NCBI GenBank assembly: GCA_949361645.1
Contig: OX442415.1
Span: 23,045,790 to 23,109,789, forward strand
Source of the DNA: Spongilla lacustris
Lineage: Eukaryota; Porifera; Demospongiae; Spongillida; Spongillidae
DNA: 64,000 bases
Direction of reading: 5' to 3'
In this document: one piece after another, positions 10,791-24,300 of the stretch
Layout of the letters: each line of letters begins with the position of its first letter
How positions within the stretch are numbered: the first letter of the stretch is position 1
The notes under the pieces: generated by a model
What the model saw: the letters and a program-made list of their open reading frames with translations, nothing else
Databases searched by the model: none
Told to the model about the DNA's origin: nothing
Made by a program: the position numbers and the translations under genes

Positions 10791-13724
10791 TCAATGCCCT
10801 TGTACTTTCTGCCATCTTCTAGCCTGGCGGCGTTGGACCAATATCTTCCTCTTCTTGCTGACTACCTTCAACTGATTCTTCTTACGCTTCTTCAGTGTGC
10901 TCATCACTGGATCCACTATGGCCTGGGGAGGAGGAGTTGGAAGGGTGGTTGGTGAAGATTGCATAATAATGGTGCAATAACACACAACATATTGCTGTAC
11001 ATATACATGTTGTTAAGGTGCAGACCCAGGATTTTGGGGTATAGTGGGGGGGGGGGGGGGGTTACAGGATCTCGATAGCTGCTACAGCTTCCCCATGTCT
11101 GGGTCCAGTCGATTTAGCAGGAATTTAGGATTTGGTACAGGATGAGTTGTTGGGGAGGGCCGCACCCCAGCAAGGGGGAAAGGGAGCACTACAATTTCCC
11201 CTTATGGGGTCTGGGATGGAGCCCCAAAGCCTACTACATGTATAGTAATTTTTAAATTCTCCTATTCGCATAATGTCATGTGATGCCCTATATAAACGGG
11301 GCATGCACAGATCCGCAATGTTAGGAGTTAATGCCTGTATGACCACCATATTTAAAAGCTGAAAAAAAGCAATGGAAAATTACACCCAAAATGACACTAT
11401 GTCTTAAAACCACTTCATTCTGGAATTATCATTTGTGAAAATCTTGTATAAACCCGGTCCATTTTAGCAAAGCAAAAATCAAATGTCTGCCATCATGTAA
11501 GCTCCATAACTGAACACAACAACTATAACTGAAGGATTCACATGATCATGATACCTAAGAGATCAGACAACAGGACAAAATTTTAGAAGTGCAAAATTAC
11601 AATCACTTCATCAGTACATATGATTTGCAATGATAATACTATTCTTATTCTCTCTCTCTCTCACCACACCCACCTGAAGGGCCTGGGCCTTCCTCCTTCT
11701 GTCTCTGGTGGCTGTCACTCCCTGGTGGACCATGGCATAGGCCTTGGAGAAGGCCTCCTTTCCACACACCTCCTTCACCATCTCCATCACCTCCTGTGCC
11801 AGCATGTGCAGCTCCTCACCTGGCCAGGGGGGAGGGGCATGGAAGTGATCGAAAGGAGACAAAGTAAGTCATCATAAAGCAGTCAAGATGAGGGAGATGG
11901 AGGATGTGAGTGGAGAGGATGAGGGGGAGGAGTGGAGAAAAGGAGGGGCAAGAATAAACAGGAGACACAATTATGGATTAATGTGAACACTGTGAAATCA
12001 AATGTGGTACAGGCTTCCTTTACCTATTGTAGTAAATATGCCTCATAGTACTACACGGTAAAGGAAATCCATACCACATTTGCATTTGTACATCGTACTT
12101 GGAACAATGCTTACACATACATGTATGTAGTAAAATCCATTATTTCATATAGTTAAGATATCCAAAGAGATTGCACACAACCCTTACCAGCAGTGTTGTT
12201 GGTATCAGCCAGTTCTCTGTGCACGGGCCTCAGGAGGTGTGTCAGGTACGGAGCAATGTCCCCACTGCCCAGGTCCTGAGACACAGCTGCTATCCACTTC
12301 AACACACACAGACGCTATTTTGTTCCCATAGGCAGGTGTCATAATATGAGCGCAAAAGTACAGTCCTTACCTTGTGAGGTTCCTTGGGACGATTGCCTGC
12401 TTCCAGTCTTGCTATTCTACATATCTTCTGGACTAGCCACATCAGGTCCCTAGGCTTTGCTGCCACGGCAACAGGAGAGGCTGCAATGGCTTCCTCCTCC
12501 CCTTCTTCTTCGTCGCTGGGCCTCCTCCCATTTATCCCAATGTTTGTGCCCCTCTCGCAGACATGTGACCTGTGGAGCACTCTAGCAAGGTAGACGAGGT
12601 TCTTCAGTGCCTGGGGCCATGGAGGGAGGGGAGGGTGAAGTGTAGAAGAAAAGTGCACCCACACACATGCATCTCCACAAACTCCACATATGTACACATC
12701 TCAACATAAGCACCATCTCCCTACACTCCCCATCCTCCCCCTGCACACTACCTGGCTGGCCACCTCTGCCTGCAGCTCCACAGAATTGAGGTGTACACAG
12801 AACACATGGCAGAGGTCTCCAACCTGTACAAAGAGGGAGGTGTGGCTTTAGTGCTAGCATCACCACATCAGGATCTGACCTTTGACCTGCTCTCCGTAAG
12901 GATGTAGTCTGTGACCTTTCCCCTCACGATCCCCTCCCCCTCCCCCACCAGCTCCTCCACCTTGTAGGAGGCAAAGAGGGATCCAAACAGACGAGAGGCA
13001 GATAACCTGACCCAGGTGTGTGGGTGGAGCAGGAGGGCGTGTACCTTCTCTGCACATGAGGACACAAAGTGGGACACAATTCTGCTAGAGTAGGCGTGGC
13101 AATGGGCGTGGTTTCACTCACCCCACAGCTTGTTCATGACCTCCATGTGGGCGGGGACCTTGATCACGGTGCAGTGGGAGGTGACCTTCTCCAGGGTGAG
13201 GAGAACGTAGAAGAGGAGGTGGTCCATCTGGGAGGGGTTGGCCCCTCCCTCTTCCTCACAGACCACACCTTCTTCATCCTCACGGTAGAGGTCCAGACAG
13301 CTGAGAAGGGATGGCAGGAAGGTGGAGAGTCTCTTCTCAAATCCGCTCCCCTCCACTTCAACCAGCAGGCCCAGGGACTGAGCAGCCAGCCTCTTGTGGG
13401 GGAGCTGTGAGACCAAATGAGAAGTGGGCGTGGTTTGAGGATGGGTCACGTCAGTAAAGTGCTACGTGCTGGGGACGTACCTTGTCGTGACCAAACCACA
13501 GCTGTATAAGAGAGACAATCTCACTCCTCCGCACTGTGTCAACCTGAGGTGGAGAAAGATTAACATGTAGGAGTGTGTGTATGTACACGTTATGATGTAT
13601 GTACCTTCTGAAGCAATGTCTTGATTGCCTCTGCAATCATCTGTCTGCATGTTGATGACTCATCGTTCACCAGTTGGGAGACAAGAGGGACAAAGAAAAA
13701 GCTGGCATCCTTGTTGAGAACTTT
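10791..13724 (-). CDS. UTP20: UTP20 exons 54-62 (residues 2321-2764, C-terminus)
   Basis: Exons: 13605-13724, 13481-13543, 13122-13404, 12880-13049, 12752-12823, 12371-12610, 12188-12296, 11674-11819, 10791-10922. Conserved blocks are GLLVEVEGSGFEKRLSTFLP (56), KVHALLLHPHTWVRLSASRL (57), LMWLVQKICRIARLEA (59), VKEVCGKEAFSKAYAMV (61) and the basic tail (62), which suits nucleolar retention. For exon 57 I chose the acceptor GTGCAG|AGAAGG (13049). It is the only one in phase with exon 56, and it gives the family spacing from the LW motif to HPHTW. The stop is TGA at 10791-10793. Confidence 0.95.
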
Positions 13725-16700
13725 CTGCACATAGACACAAAACAGATATCTAGTCCTTAACAGTAGCTGAACCCTCATTAACATACATATCATTAGAGTC
13801 ATTTAATAACTCTGCTTAATAACCATATCAAAAAGACCAAAACAGTGATGATTTAATATGGTGTTGTGGCCATATTTGTACATGTAGCCATCCCTTATGT
13901 GGCCATCCCTTATGTGGCCATCCCTTATGTGGCTATCCCTTATGTGGCCATCCCTTATGTGGCTATCCCTTATGTGGCTATCCCTTATGTGGCCATCCCT
14001 TATGTGGCTATCCCTTATGTAGCCATCCCTTATGTAGCCATCCCTTATGTGGCCATCCCTTATGTGGCCATCCCTTATGTGGCCATCCCTTATGTAGCCA
14101 TCCCTTATGTGGCCATCCCTTATGTGGCCATCCCTTATGTGGCCATCCCTTATGTAGCCATCCCTTATGTGGCCATCCCTTATGTAGCCATCCCTTATGT
14201 GGCCATCCCTTACATGTATGTGGCCATTACTTCCATGGCTATCCACACCTCTCCTACATTATATTCACACTGTATGTTTCCCTCCCACAATACCTCTGGG
14301 AACTTTTTGAAGACAATAACCAGAAACTCAATCACAGACTCTCTGCCATTCTGTTCCTCATACCTGGAGAACCAGTCACATCACAAGGTTCTTCAAATGC
14401 ATGCACTTACCCCAGATTCCTAATGTACAACTCCAGATATCCCTGCAATTTTTTACCCAACGGATAATCCAGTAAGAACTGCAAGACAGCCTTCAAAATA
14501 ATGGAGGGAATCAGGTGAGGCAGACAAGTGAGAGATTTCTATATGATGCCCACCTGTCTGCACTGGGAGCGAACACCGTCTGTATCAGAAGTGATGGACA
14601 GTTGTGCTACTTTCTGCATCACATCGTATAGCTCCTTTACAACAAGCTTGCGTCCTAGAATGGCCTGCAGGCACAAGTATGATATGCATGTGGTTCAAGT
14701 TGATACACATATGTAAGATTAAATTGCCAGGGTGTGGTGCCCAGACCTTTAGCAGAGGAAATGCGGTGCTCTGACGTGTGTAGTCCATGATGTCTTCCTC
14801 CACAAAGGTCAGCAGATGCCTTAGCTCCTCCTCCACCACTTCATACTGTGTGTAGTCTCTAACCACCACCGTCATAGCCTGGGAGGGGTGGGAGGGGTGG
14901 GAGGGGTTAGGCTGTGTAATATGTGTGCTACAAAACTCCTAAGTCCCACGACCTTTGACCCCTCCTCCTCCCCTTTACCTTGAAGGCAGCCAGCACCAGT
15001 TCCCTGTTGCTCCCCATGGCTGCTGCACCTGCCCTCGCATAGCGCCGGAGTATGTCAAACAAGCTAGTGGCTATGGTGGTGATGTGGGAGGCCAGAGATG
15101 GGAGGGGCATGCGCACCACCCATATAAGGCAGAGGACAGCCCGAGAGGTGACCTTGACGTCCGGGGAGGAGAGTGTCTGTGTGAGGAGGGGCACAAAGGG
15201 GTCCAGCATCCCCAGGTGCTCATCAGAGGAACAGTCAAACTTGCTGTGCTTCAGGCTCATCTGTAAGAGCTGAAATGTGTACATGTGTGTTTATGTACGT
15301 GTGTGTATGTGTACATGTGTATTTGTACATGTGTTTATGTGTACGTGTACATGTGTGTATGTGTACGTGTGTATGAGTGTAAATACACATGTTATGTAGG
15401 TTAATAGTAATAATCACCTAATGCATCTGCATGTGCCCTGCTGATACAATGTAACACGTACATGAAATGTATGTAACAGTTCTGTCACAATCTTTCCCCA
15501 TGTACCATATATGGGAAATGCTCACTGTGCTTGATGCACACTAATGGCAATGCACCTGCCATTGTCATCATAGGCACATATGGATCACCACAGGCATAAT
15601 GGATCACCACAGGCATAATGGATCACCACAGGCATAATGGATCACCACAGGCATAATGGATCACCACAGGCATAATGGATCACCACAGGCATAATGGATC
15701 ACCACAGGTATAATGGATCACCACACACACTACAGTTCCTTACATGCAGGGCAAACTCTGTGACAATGTGTGCTGCCACGTTCCCCTGGGAAGCAGGCTT
15801 GTGACCCCCACGACTGGGGGCAGCCGGGATGAGGTATATGTTGGGGCGTGACCGAGGCAAAGAGGGCGGAGCTGAAGTGGTGCTTATCCTGGAGATGTGC
15901 AGAAGACATGGTTACATAACAGCACACCCACATGAGGGAGATGACATTACTTATGTGTACACTGGTGACCAGATGATAGTACTTATGTGTGTACACCCTG
16001 GTGACCATATGTGTGTGACCATATGTGTGTGACCATATGTGTGTACACCCTGGTGACCATATGTGTGTGACCATATGTGTGTACACCCTGGTGACCATAT
16101 GTGTGTGACCATATGTGTGTACACCCTGGTGACCATATGTGTGTGACCATATGTGTGTACACCCTGGTGACCATATGTGTGTGACCATATGTGTGTACAC
16201 CCTGGTGACCATATTGAACCGTCAGTAAGCCACAGTGTGCAGTAATAAATAACATTCCAGACTTGAATAATTTCATTATTAGGGGAGCAGGGAATCTAAA
16301 ACAAAAGATGGTGGGGTCCAAGGAACATGAGAGCATTCTTCTAACTGGTCTTAATGGTGTGAGGAAGGCACAGGGTAGAAAGTAACAAAGATTCAATGTT
16401 TAGGGGGTGGATGGGGTTTTGCACCCCTAAAGAAAACAAGTTACATCTACATGTGCATGTTTTTTTTTTTTTTTCTTGCATGACATGGAACCAATTTACA
16501 TGCTTGCCATCTCAAAGTGGTTTTTTTTTAAGGCTGGCACTACAGCCTGCTCTATGTGATGCATTCTATAGATATTCCCACCAAAAGTGTGGGTGGATGT
16601 GGCATCCATGTGTAACCCTCCCACTGTTGTACAATGAATATTACATGTGGGTACTTGTGTGAACTTCACACCCTTCTTTCTCCCTTCCCAAAACACCCAC

Positions 16701-16743
16701 ACATGTACACACACACACACATACACACACACACACAAACACA

Positions 16744-16788
<45 letters not shown>

Positions 16789-19700
16789 ACTCAGGCTTGC
16801 TGGCCAGTTGTGGTATGCTCTCCTTCATCAGTCCATACACAAACACCAACATGGCGGGGGCAGTGAAGAGGTCATTCCTCATGATCCCCTGCCCCACCCT
16901 TCTGAACACCTCCTCCACTATACGAGCCACACGAGCATTCTGTCTCTCCTCCAACATCTGATCAATAGTACGAATGAAAGCACAATATTGGATCTAATTG
17001 GTTCCCAGCATGTAGCAACAAAGGTACATGTTCATGTATGTATTTGCGCTTACTATGGCGTGTAATTCATCAAGTTATACGCAAAACTGGGGTCATACTG
17101 AGTTGGCTGGTGGTCACCTATGCATACCAGCCACATTACTAGTCATGAGTACATGTATGTGGCTGCTGTACAAACTGTTCTGAGTTGTCTACATTGGTCA
17201 TTTATATTTGGTCTGAAGGTGACCACTTTAGACAGGTTCCAGTGTATGTGCAATATAACATGTGATCTGTCTAGAGGTCGCGAATGTGTCCTTTGTATGT
17301 ATACATATTACTACCACATTCATGCACACATATGTACACATAAGATCACCACTTGCACCATTAGTGCCTTAGCAGGCTGAACATTACCTGCTTGGGTACG
17401 GACAGGAGGTGTGGTAGGAGGCGTGGTGATAGGTACTGTGCTGTGAGCTCATAGGTATTGAGGCTCTGGGGGGTCTTGCTTTCTGGTATCTTAGCAACCA
17501 GCTCTCCTATCTCCCTCTCCTCCGCAGGGAGACCAAATAGGTCTTCTTTGACAATCTAAATGGAGAGAGGGATGGAAGGGGGAGGAGAAGGATGGATGGG
17601 GAGGAGAGGGATGGATGGGGGAGGAGAGGGATGGAAGGAGGAGGAGAGGGATGGAAGGGAGAGGAGGAAAGGGATGGAAGGAGGAGGAGAGGGATGGAAG
17701 GGGGAGGAGAGGGATGGAAGGGGGAGGAGAGGGAATAGATGGAGTAAGGAAATGGAGAGTAGAGGAAGGGAAGTGATTAGAGCAAGAGACAAAGGGATGC
17801 TGCCACACCCACCATACTAATGAGGTGCGCACATGAGTCAAGGTCCCCCCCTTTAAGGACAGGGGAAAGTCCCTTCAACAGGCTGTGGAGACTGAAGGCC
17901 AAGACATGGAGCTATAGAGGAGAATGGAGATACACATGTATAGTGCATGAAGTGAATGAGAAGAGATGCATACGTACGTACAGTACATGAATACACATAT
18001 GTACATGTAGTGCACAACACAACAGTAACAAAAAACTTCAAACATTAAAAAAGCAACTCTAGAGTCAATGACTGACAATGAGTACTGAAACTAGAAGGCT
18101 TAGGAAAACAGAATCTATCTAGAGGGTTATATTGGATAGGAAAACTAAAAAGTTAAATTCAATGCACAAATCAACAAAGCAGCAATGTGTGTGCACCTGG
18201 TAGCCTCTGGTCAGGAGCTCCTTCATCTCCTTGATCACGTACTGCAGGTACTTGGGGCCCAGGGATGTGGCCATCTTGATCAGAGTGTCCCTGGCTACAT
18301 CACGGACATCACGTGAACGATTCTTCAGACTGTTGCACACCTTCATCAGAAGGCTAAAGAACCACTGTGAATTAAACGACAGACTGTTTGTCCAATCGGC
18401 TCCTCACCTGGGAAGATGGGCGTGGAGGGTAGATTCTGGCAGAGACATAAGCAACTTGGTCATTGCCATGACAACAGGGACACGCAACATCTCAGCCTCT
18501 TCGACGTGTTGCATTTTACTCAGCTTGTGGCCCGGGAGTTCACTCTGGGGAGCCAGAGGATTGGTACACATAATTGCTTAGTTACATGTACATGTCACTG
18601 TTGAAAATATTGAACAAATGTCAGAATTCGTGTCCATTCACTATTGTACACATACATGTACATGCAACAGATCCATGCATTGGTATACATGTATGTGCAC
18701 ATGTACTATACACAGAAGTACCCAACAGCCTGAGCTGTGCCACTAACAAACTTGAGTGTTGTTAAAATCGTAAAGTGCAGGCATTTAATCACGTACTCAC
18801 TAAGCACCCTACGGAGCCATTTTCATCACCAGTTGGTAACTAATATTATGTACATGGCAAATAACTCTCACTTTGTTATGTACAGTGAGCCAACAGACAT
18901 GCAGTAACTCCATGTCTCATAATGATTTCAAGACACCAGGTACATGTACACTTTAGCAATTGAAGCAGTTCCCATTTCATTTCACATATGCAATTGCTGC
19001 ATACGGGAAGAGGGGTGGGGAGGGGGGGGGAGGGGGTACACAAGCAGCAGGCATGCACAAGCACGCACAACACTCTACCTGTTTCGTCAGAACTGCTTGC
19101 AGGCGTGGAAGTATGGTTCGTACGATGTTGTCATGGATACGCTGTGCGGTCAGTCGATTTTGCTCCTCTACATTGGCATCTGTTGCCTGCCCTTCCTCCT
19201 CCTCCTCCCCCTCCTCATCCTTCTCCTCTTGACCTTCATCCAATTGTGCATCTTCCTTTGTTGCATCCATGGCTACTGTTTCCTGACCAGAGGGGTCTTC
19301 GGACACACCCTCCTGCACATCAGCTATGGGCTCGTGGCTCTTCTCCTGCACCTTCTCCTCCCCAGTCCAATTTCTGTCACTTGCACGTCCAAAAGGAGTG
19401 GCCAAAGATAGATCAAAGTGAAAAGCATCCAAAATAGCTACCACTGTCCTGAGGAACCAAAAAGACAGGAATTACAATAGGTATCAGGATGACATCACAC
19501 ATATGTACATTCCACACAATTACACACACACCTCACTCCCTTAGTGAACACCTCATGGTTCACACACCCTCACTCACTTGATGAAGACCTTGTGGTTCAT
19601 ACACCCACACCCTCACTCACTTGATGAAGACCTTGTGGTTCATACACCCACACACCCTCACTCACTTGATGAAGACCTTGTGGTTCATACACCCACACAC

Positions 19701-21269
19701 CCTCACTCACTTGATGAAGACCTTGTGGTTCATTCACCCACACACCCTCACTCGCTTGATGAAGACCTTGTGGTTCACACCCACACACCCTCACTCACTT
19801 GATGAAGACCTTGTGGTTCATTCACCCACACACCCTCACTCACTTGATGAAGACCTTGTGGTTCACACCCACACACCCTCACTCACTTGATGAAGACCTT
19901 GTGGTTCATACACCCACACACCCTCACTCACTTGATGAAGACCTTGTGGTTCACACCCACACACCCTCACTCACTTGATGAAGACCTTGTGGTTAAGCTG
20001 CTTCTTAGGCAGCTGTCGCATGTAATGCCTCAATAAGAACGAGTACCCAGTCCATTTCATCCGTCTGGCAGCCGCCGCCACAACATTGATGGCTTCAGCG
20101 ACCAGGTTCTGTTCCGCATTGGACTGGATGCCAAAGATCACCTGAGCCGCCAGGGGTAGGAGGAAGGTGGTGATGGAAGAGATGGAGAGGGACCCGGCCG
20201 AGCAGGCCTCTGCAAGCCTGCGCAGGGACCTGGTCCTGCGGTGCAGCTGGATGTGCCTGATGTTCTCAAAGAAGTCCACCTCAGGGTCCAGGGTGGAGAG
20301 GGACGAGGCCATGTCTGAAAACCTCGGGTGGGTGGGGAACATCCTCACCAGTTCCGAGAGGATGCCTATGAACTCTAGTCTGGCAGTCTGGGGAAGAGAG
20401 TTTGAGGTGATGGGGAGGAGGTAATGAGGAGGTGATGGGGAGGAGGTTATGGTGAACATGGTGGGGTGAAATAAACCAGTCCCCAGGCTCTTAAATACAC
20501 TGTAATGCCATGTTGGTTCATGGAATGCCTGGTCCCCATCACCTCCTACCGAGAGATGACGATACATGTATGCGCTTGATGTATGTACATGTTCCACTAG
20601 TCTCCTAATCCCACCACCCCTTCCCCTCCTGCCCAGGAATTTCCAAGTTGTTATGGTAACATGTGACCACTGAAGGAATGTGGGGAGGGTCATCACAATA
20701 AGGTGGAACAGCTCAATGTGGGTTGGGTGGGGGAGAGGCACACTGGGCCTGTGAATGAAGGCATCACCCCCCCCCCCCCCCCCCCCCCCGCCCTCATAAC
20801 ACCTACAGTACCTCCAATTTGGACCTCACACCTAGCTTCACACCATTCACTAGGATATTCAATATAAGAGTCTGGAAGGCTTCTTGGTCTGGGGATGAGA
20901 AATTGTTGAAGGTGTAAGGTGGCCATCAGACATATGCACGTATCACCTGCACACATGCTACACAGTATGTTAGTACTCCCAATATGTAGGATACAATTAC
21001 CAAAATAAGATTCTGTAGCAATTATTTACTTAGGTTTATGTACTATAACAAAGTGGAACAGAAGCTCAAACAAACCGTTTGCAGTTTCTCGTTTTTTAAT
21101 ACATGTACATGTAAGTAGGTTTAAGAGGTGTGTTTGATCTCCGTAATCCTCTTCTTTGCTTACTTCAAATGGTACCCACAAACCATACATCAACAGAAAT
21201 TCAATTTATATCTCCCGACTATACATGTACCAGCATACACTGTGATTGTGTGTGTGTACACACACACAA

Positions 21270-21349
<80 letters not shown>

Positions 21350-24300
21350 ACATTCCTCCCACAGGTACAAGTGACTTACTGTCTGCTTTCACACAGGCCA
21401 TCAGCTCAGACAAATACCCAGCAGCTGCATCTCGAATGGACATGTCATCCGACTGCAGGCATTAGCAACACCATCATCACATGAATACACACCCAATCAC
21501 CCTACCCCCACTGCCACAGTGCCCACCCCCCATGGTACCCTCCCCCATGGTACCCTCCCCCATGGTACCCACCCCCATGGTACCCTCCCTTATGGTACCC
21601 TCCTCCATGGTACCCACCCCCATGGTACCCTTCCCCATGGTACCCTTCCCCCCCAGGTACCCACTCATACATTGAGGAGGAAGAATATAGTGCTGTAGAG
21701 GATGGGGACCAGGTGGACCACCTCCCACTGCCCACCCCTGAGCAGCTGTCTGGCTTCCGAGTAGCCTTCCATCCTGGTGTTGTAGTCCGGTTCATCCAGA
21801 CGAACCTTGTCCCAGGAATTGGTCTGGGGAGGAGGCACACAGGTCACGGTTGAAGATGCGCTTCATGGGGACAAAGTTCTGACCTTCACCAAGATGTCAG
21901 CTGAAGGCGACCAATCCGGAGCCTTCTGTGCAATGTTCTGTTGTTTTAACAAGATCAATGATAAGAGTTTTATTCTGTTGGGAACAATACATTTAACTTA
22001 CCACAAAGATGTTGCACAGAATGTTTCTTGAGCTCCGTTCCGATACAGACAAGAAAAGATATGAAAGTGGTCTGAAGTACAAGAAGGGAAGAATATTACA
22101 AAGCCAGTCAAAAAGAGAACGCAGACATGACATTTTGCAACAAATATGTATTGCATGGCTTACTTGAAAAAGCTGGTCATCTTTTCAACTGCCGGTATCA
22201 AGTGTTGAATGGTTAAGAGAATGTTCATTTCGTGCCGCTATGGGAGAGGAGGTGGAGCTGATACAATACATACATGGTGTGCCCAGTCCCCAGACCTTGT
22301 ACTTCTTTCCAGGCTGCAGGAGGTAGGACAACAGGAGGTCTATCAGCAGCACAGACTGCTGAGGATCACTGACGTAACGACTGATCCTGAGAGGGCAAAG
22401 GTACAGAGTGTGAACCTAAATGTTTACACAGCCACTGCATGCTGCAAGTCTAGAGCATTGGGGGGGCTGATATTAAGCTATGACACACAGGACAAAGTTT
22501 AATACGTAATAAAGTATTGAGCTACTACAGAAGTATGGCACAACTCACATAACATACCAACATGCAATATTTAAGCTAGCACATTAGGATGACTGAGATA
22601 CAGTATGACGTCATTAAAAAGTTGCCATAATAACATATAATATTTATATAACGTTTTACACTACTTATCTGTTTTGCTGAGTTATAACTATTGTGTTATG
22701 TTCCATATAGGATATCATGAAATCATATTTATAAAGTAGACCTCACATATAACTAATAGCTCTTCGTTGCTATGGAACAAGAAAGGAAAAGATGGTCAAA
22801 TTCCCTACACAGTTTGCTTTAAGAGAACAAAAAACTTTGATGTCGTTCCAAGACTTATCTTTATCCATAGTCGTCTTCTTTCCAGTTAGAAATGGTTTTA
22901 AAGAGCGCCATTTATACCAATGGCCTCAGAATTTCCAGGAAGTACATTGAGTTTCAGGTATCAGATATATGAATACAGCATGTAACTTATTATGTAATCA
23001 TTAAATAATATGGTGTGCTATAATCCCATGGCTATATTTAGTGAAGTTCCTTTTCTTCAAAATGCAACAAAAGAGAAGAGCCAAATGACCAGAAGGATTC
23101 CTCCTACATTGAGATAAGTCCGCGATGTTTGAGCTTGGTTCAGTGGGGGGAAATATGAGTGACAGCTACTATGCAGATGTTGATGTATGGCAGCTGTTGC
23201 TTGGCAATAACATGGTATTAAAATGGCTGGATTTTGCAAGGGGGGGGGGGGGGGGCAAGAAAATCTGTACGGACCCCATCATCCAATATTGTAGAGTTTT
23301 AAATGGGGATTAAGAATCTGTTTTCAAAATTAAAATGGGACTTTAAAGAAAAAAGATATGATGGATTGAAAAAGGGGGCGTAGGGGGTGGTACCCCCTGC
23401 TAAAATTGAATTTAAAAATATTTAAAGCGAATTCATGTGTTTTTTTTATCTTTCTTCTTTCACTTCGAATTCACGCGGGAGTTGCATGAATCTATTTCTC
23501 TCAGCAAAAGGATTTCACTGATATCCCACACGCAATCGCTAGACACTCACAAACTCGGCAGCAAACGATTTTAACATTTAACCCCCTAGTGGCAGCTTTA
23601 ATAATTAACCAATGATTGAACGTCGTACTTGAATATGGATTGTGATAGGTGTGGCAAGCGCTTAAAATGCAAGGAATTCGTTAACGTGCAACGGCACTAT
23701 GAATCCGATTTGTGCAAAAGGAAATTTATCGCAGCGGTTAACCAGCATCAAATGCAGGAATCGGAGCCCCCTGCAGATAAAAGGCAGCGACTCCTGTGCA
23801 CGAGTGCAGCAAGTGCGGCTTGTAGTACGACTACAGGGATACCCGTTGGCGTTACACTGCATGAATCCATTGCCATAGCGTGCGTCCCTAGTGTATCAGA
23901 TCAAAACCAGTTGTTGCCTAAGCCGTTATGTCTGGGGTATTTGCCTGATGTACCTGCACCGTTCGTTCACAACTGGGCATTTGCAGCTCATGGAGTGCAG
24001 CACCAGCTTCCTTTCACGTTCAACCAATCAGGACTGAGGGCTTTGGACTGTGAACGGTTTGCACCTCATGGATATGCTTCTTGTGGTCCGTGCACCAGTC
24101 TTGAATCCAACATGAAGGTCATTACTATGGTTAGTCGTGCAAAGGAGGCCAGCCTATCTGCCTCCCACACGAGAAATGTGTACTTGACGTACGCACAGCT
24201 GCAGAAGCAGTATGAGAGTAGCCGTAGTAATCGTGATGACTGCCGCCTCTCTCTATTCACCCTTCAAAAAAAGGTAAGGAGTTTCCGGATTACTGGAATC

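Noticed and set aside
12924..13121. Upstream acceptor CTAG at about 13086 for UTP20 exon 57, extending the exon with RIVSHFVSSC
   Set aside because: The resulting phase does not fit exon 56; the acceptor GTGCAG at 13049 fits both phase and family spacing.
13866..14423. Plus-strand frame with a VAIPY repeat and minus-strand frame with an IRDGH repeat
   Set aside because: Both are translations of the 15-bp minisatellite in UTP20 intron 53.
13884..16214. Candidate CRISPR arrays at 13884, 15594 and 15984
   Set aside because: Units are contiguous with no unique spacers, no cas genes are present, and they lie in introns of an animal gene.
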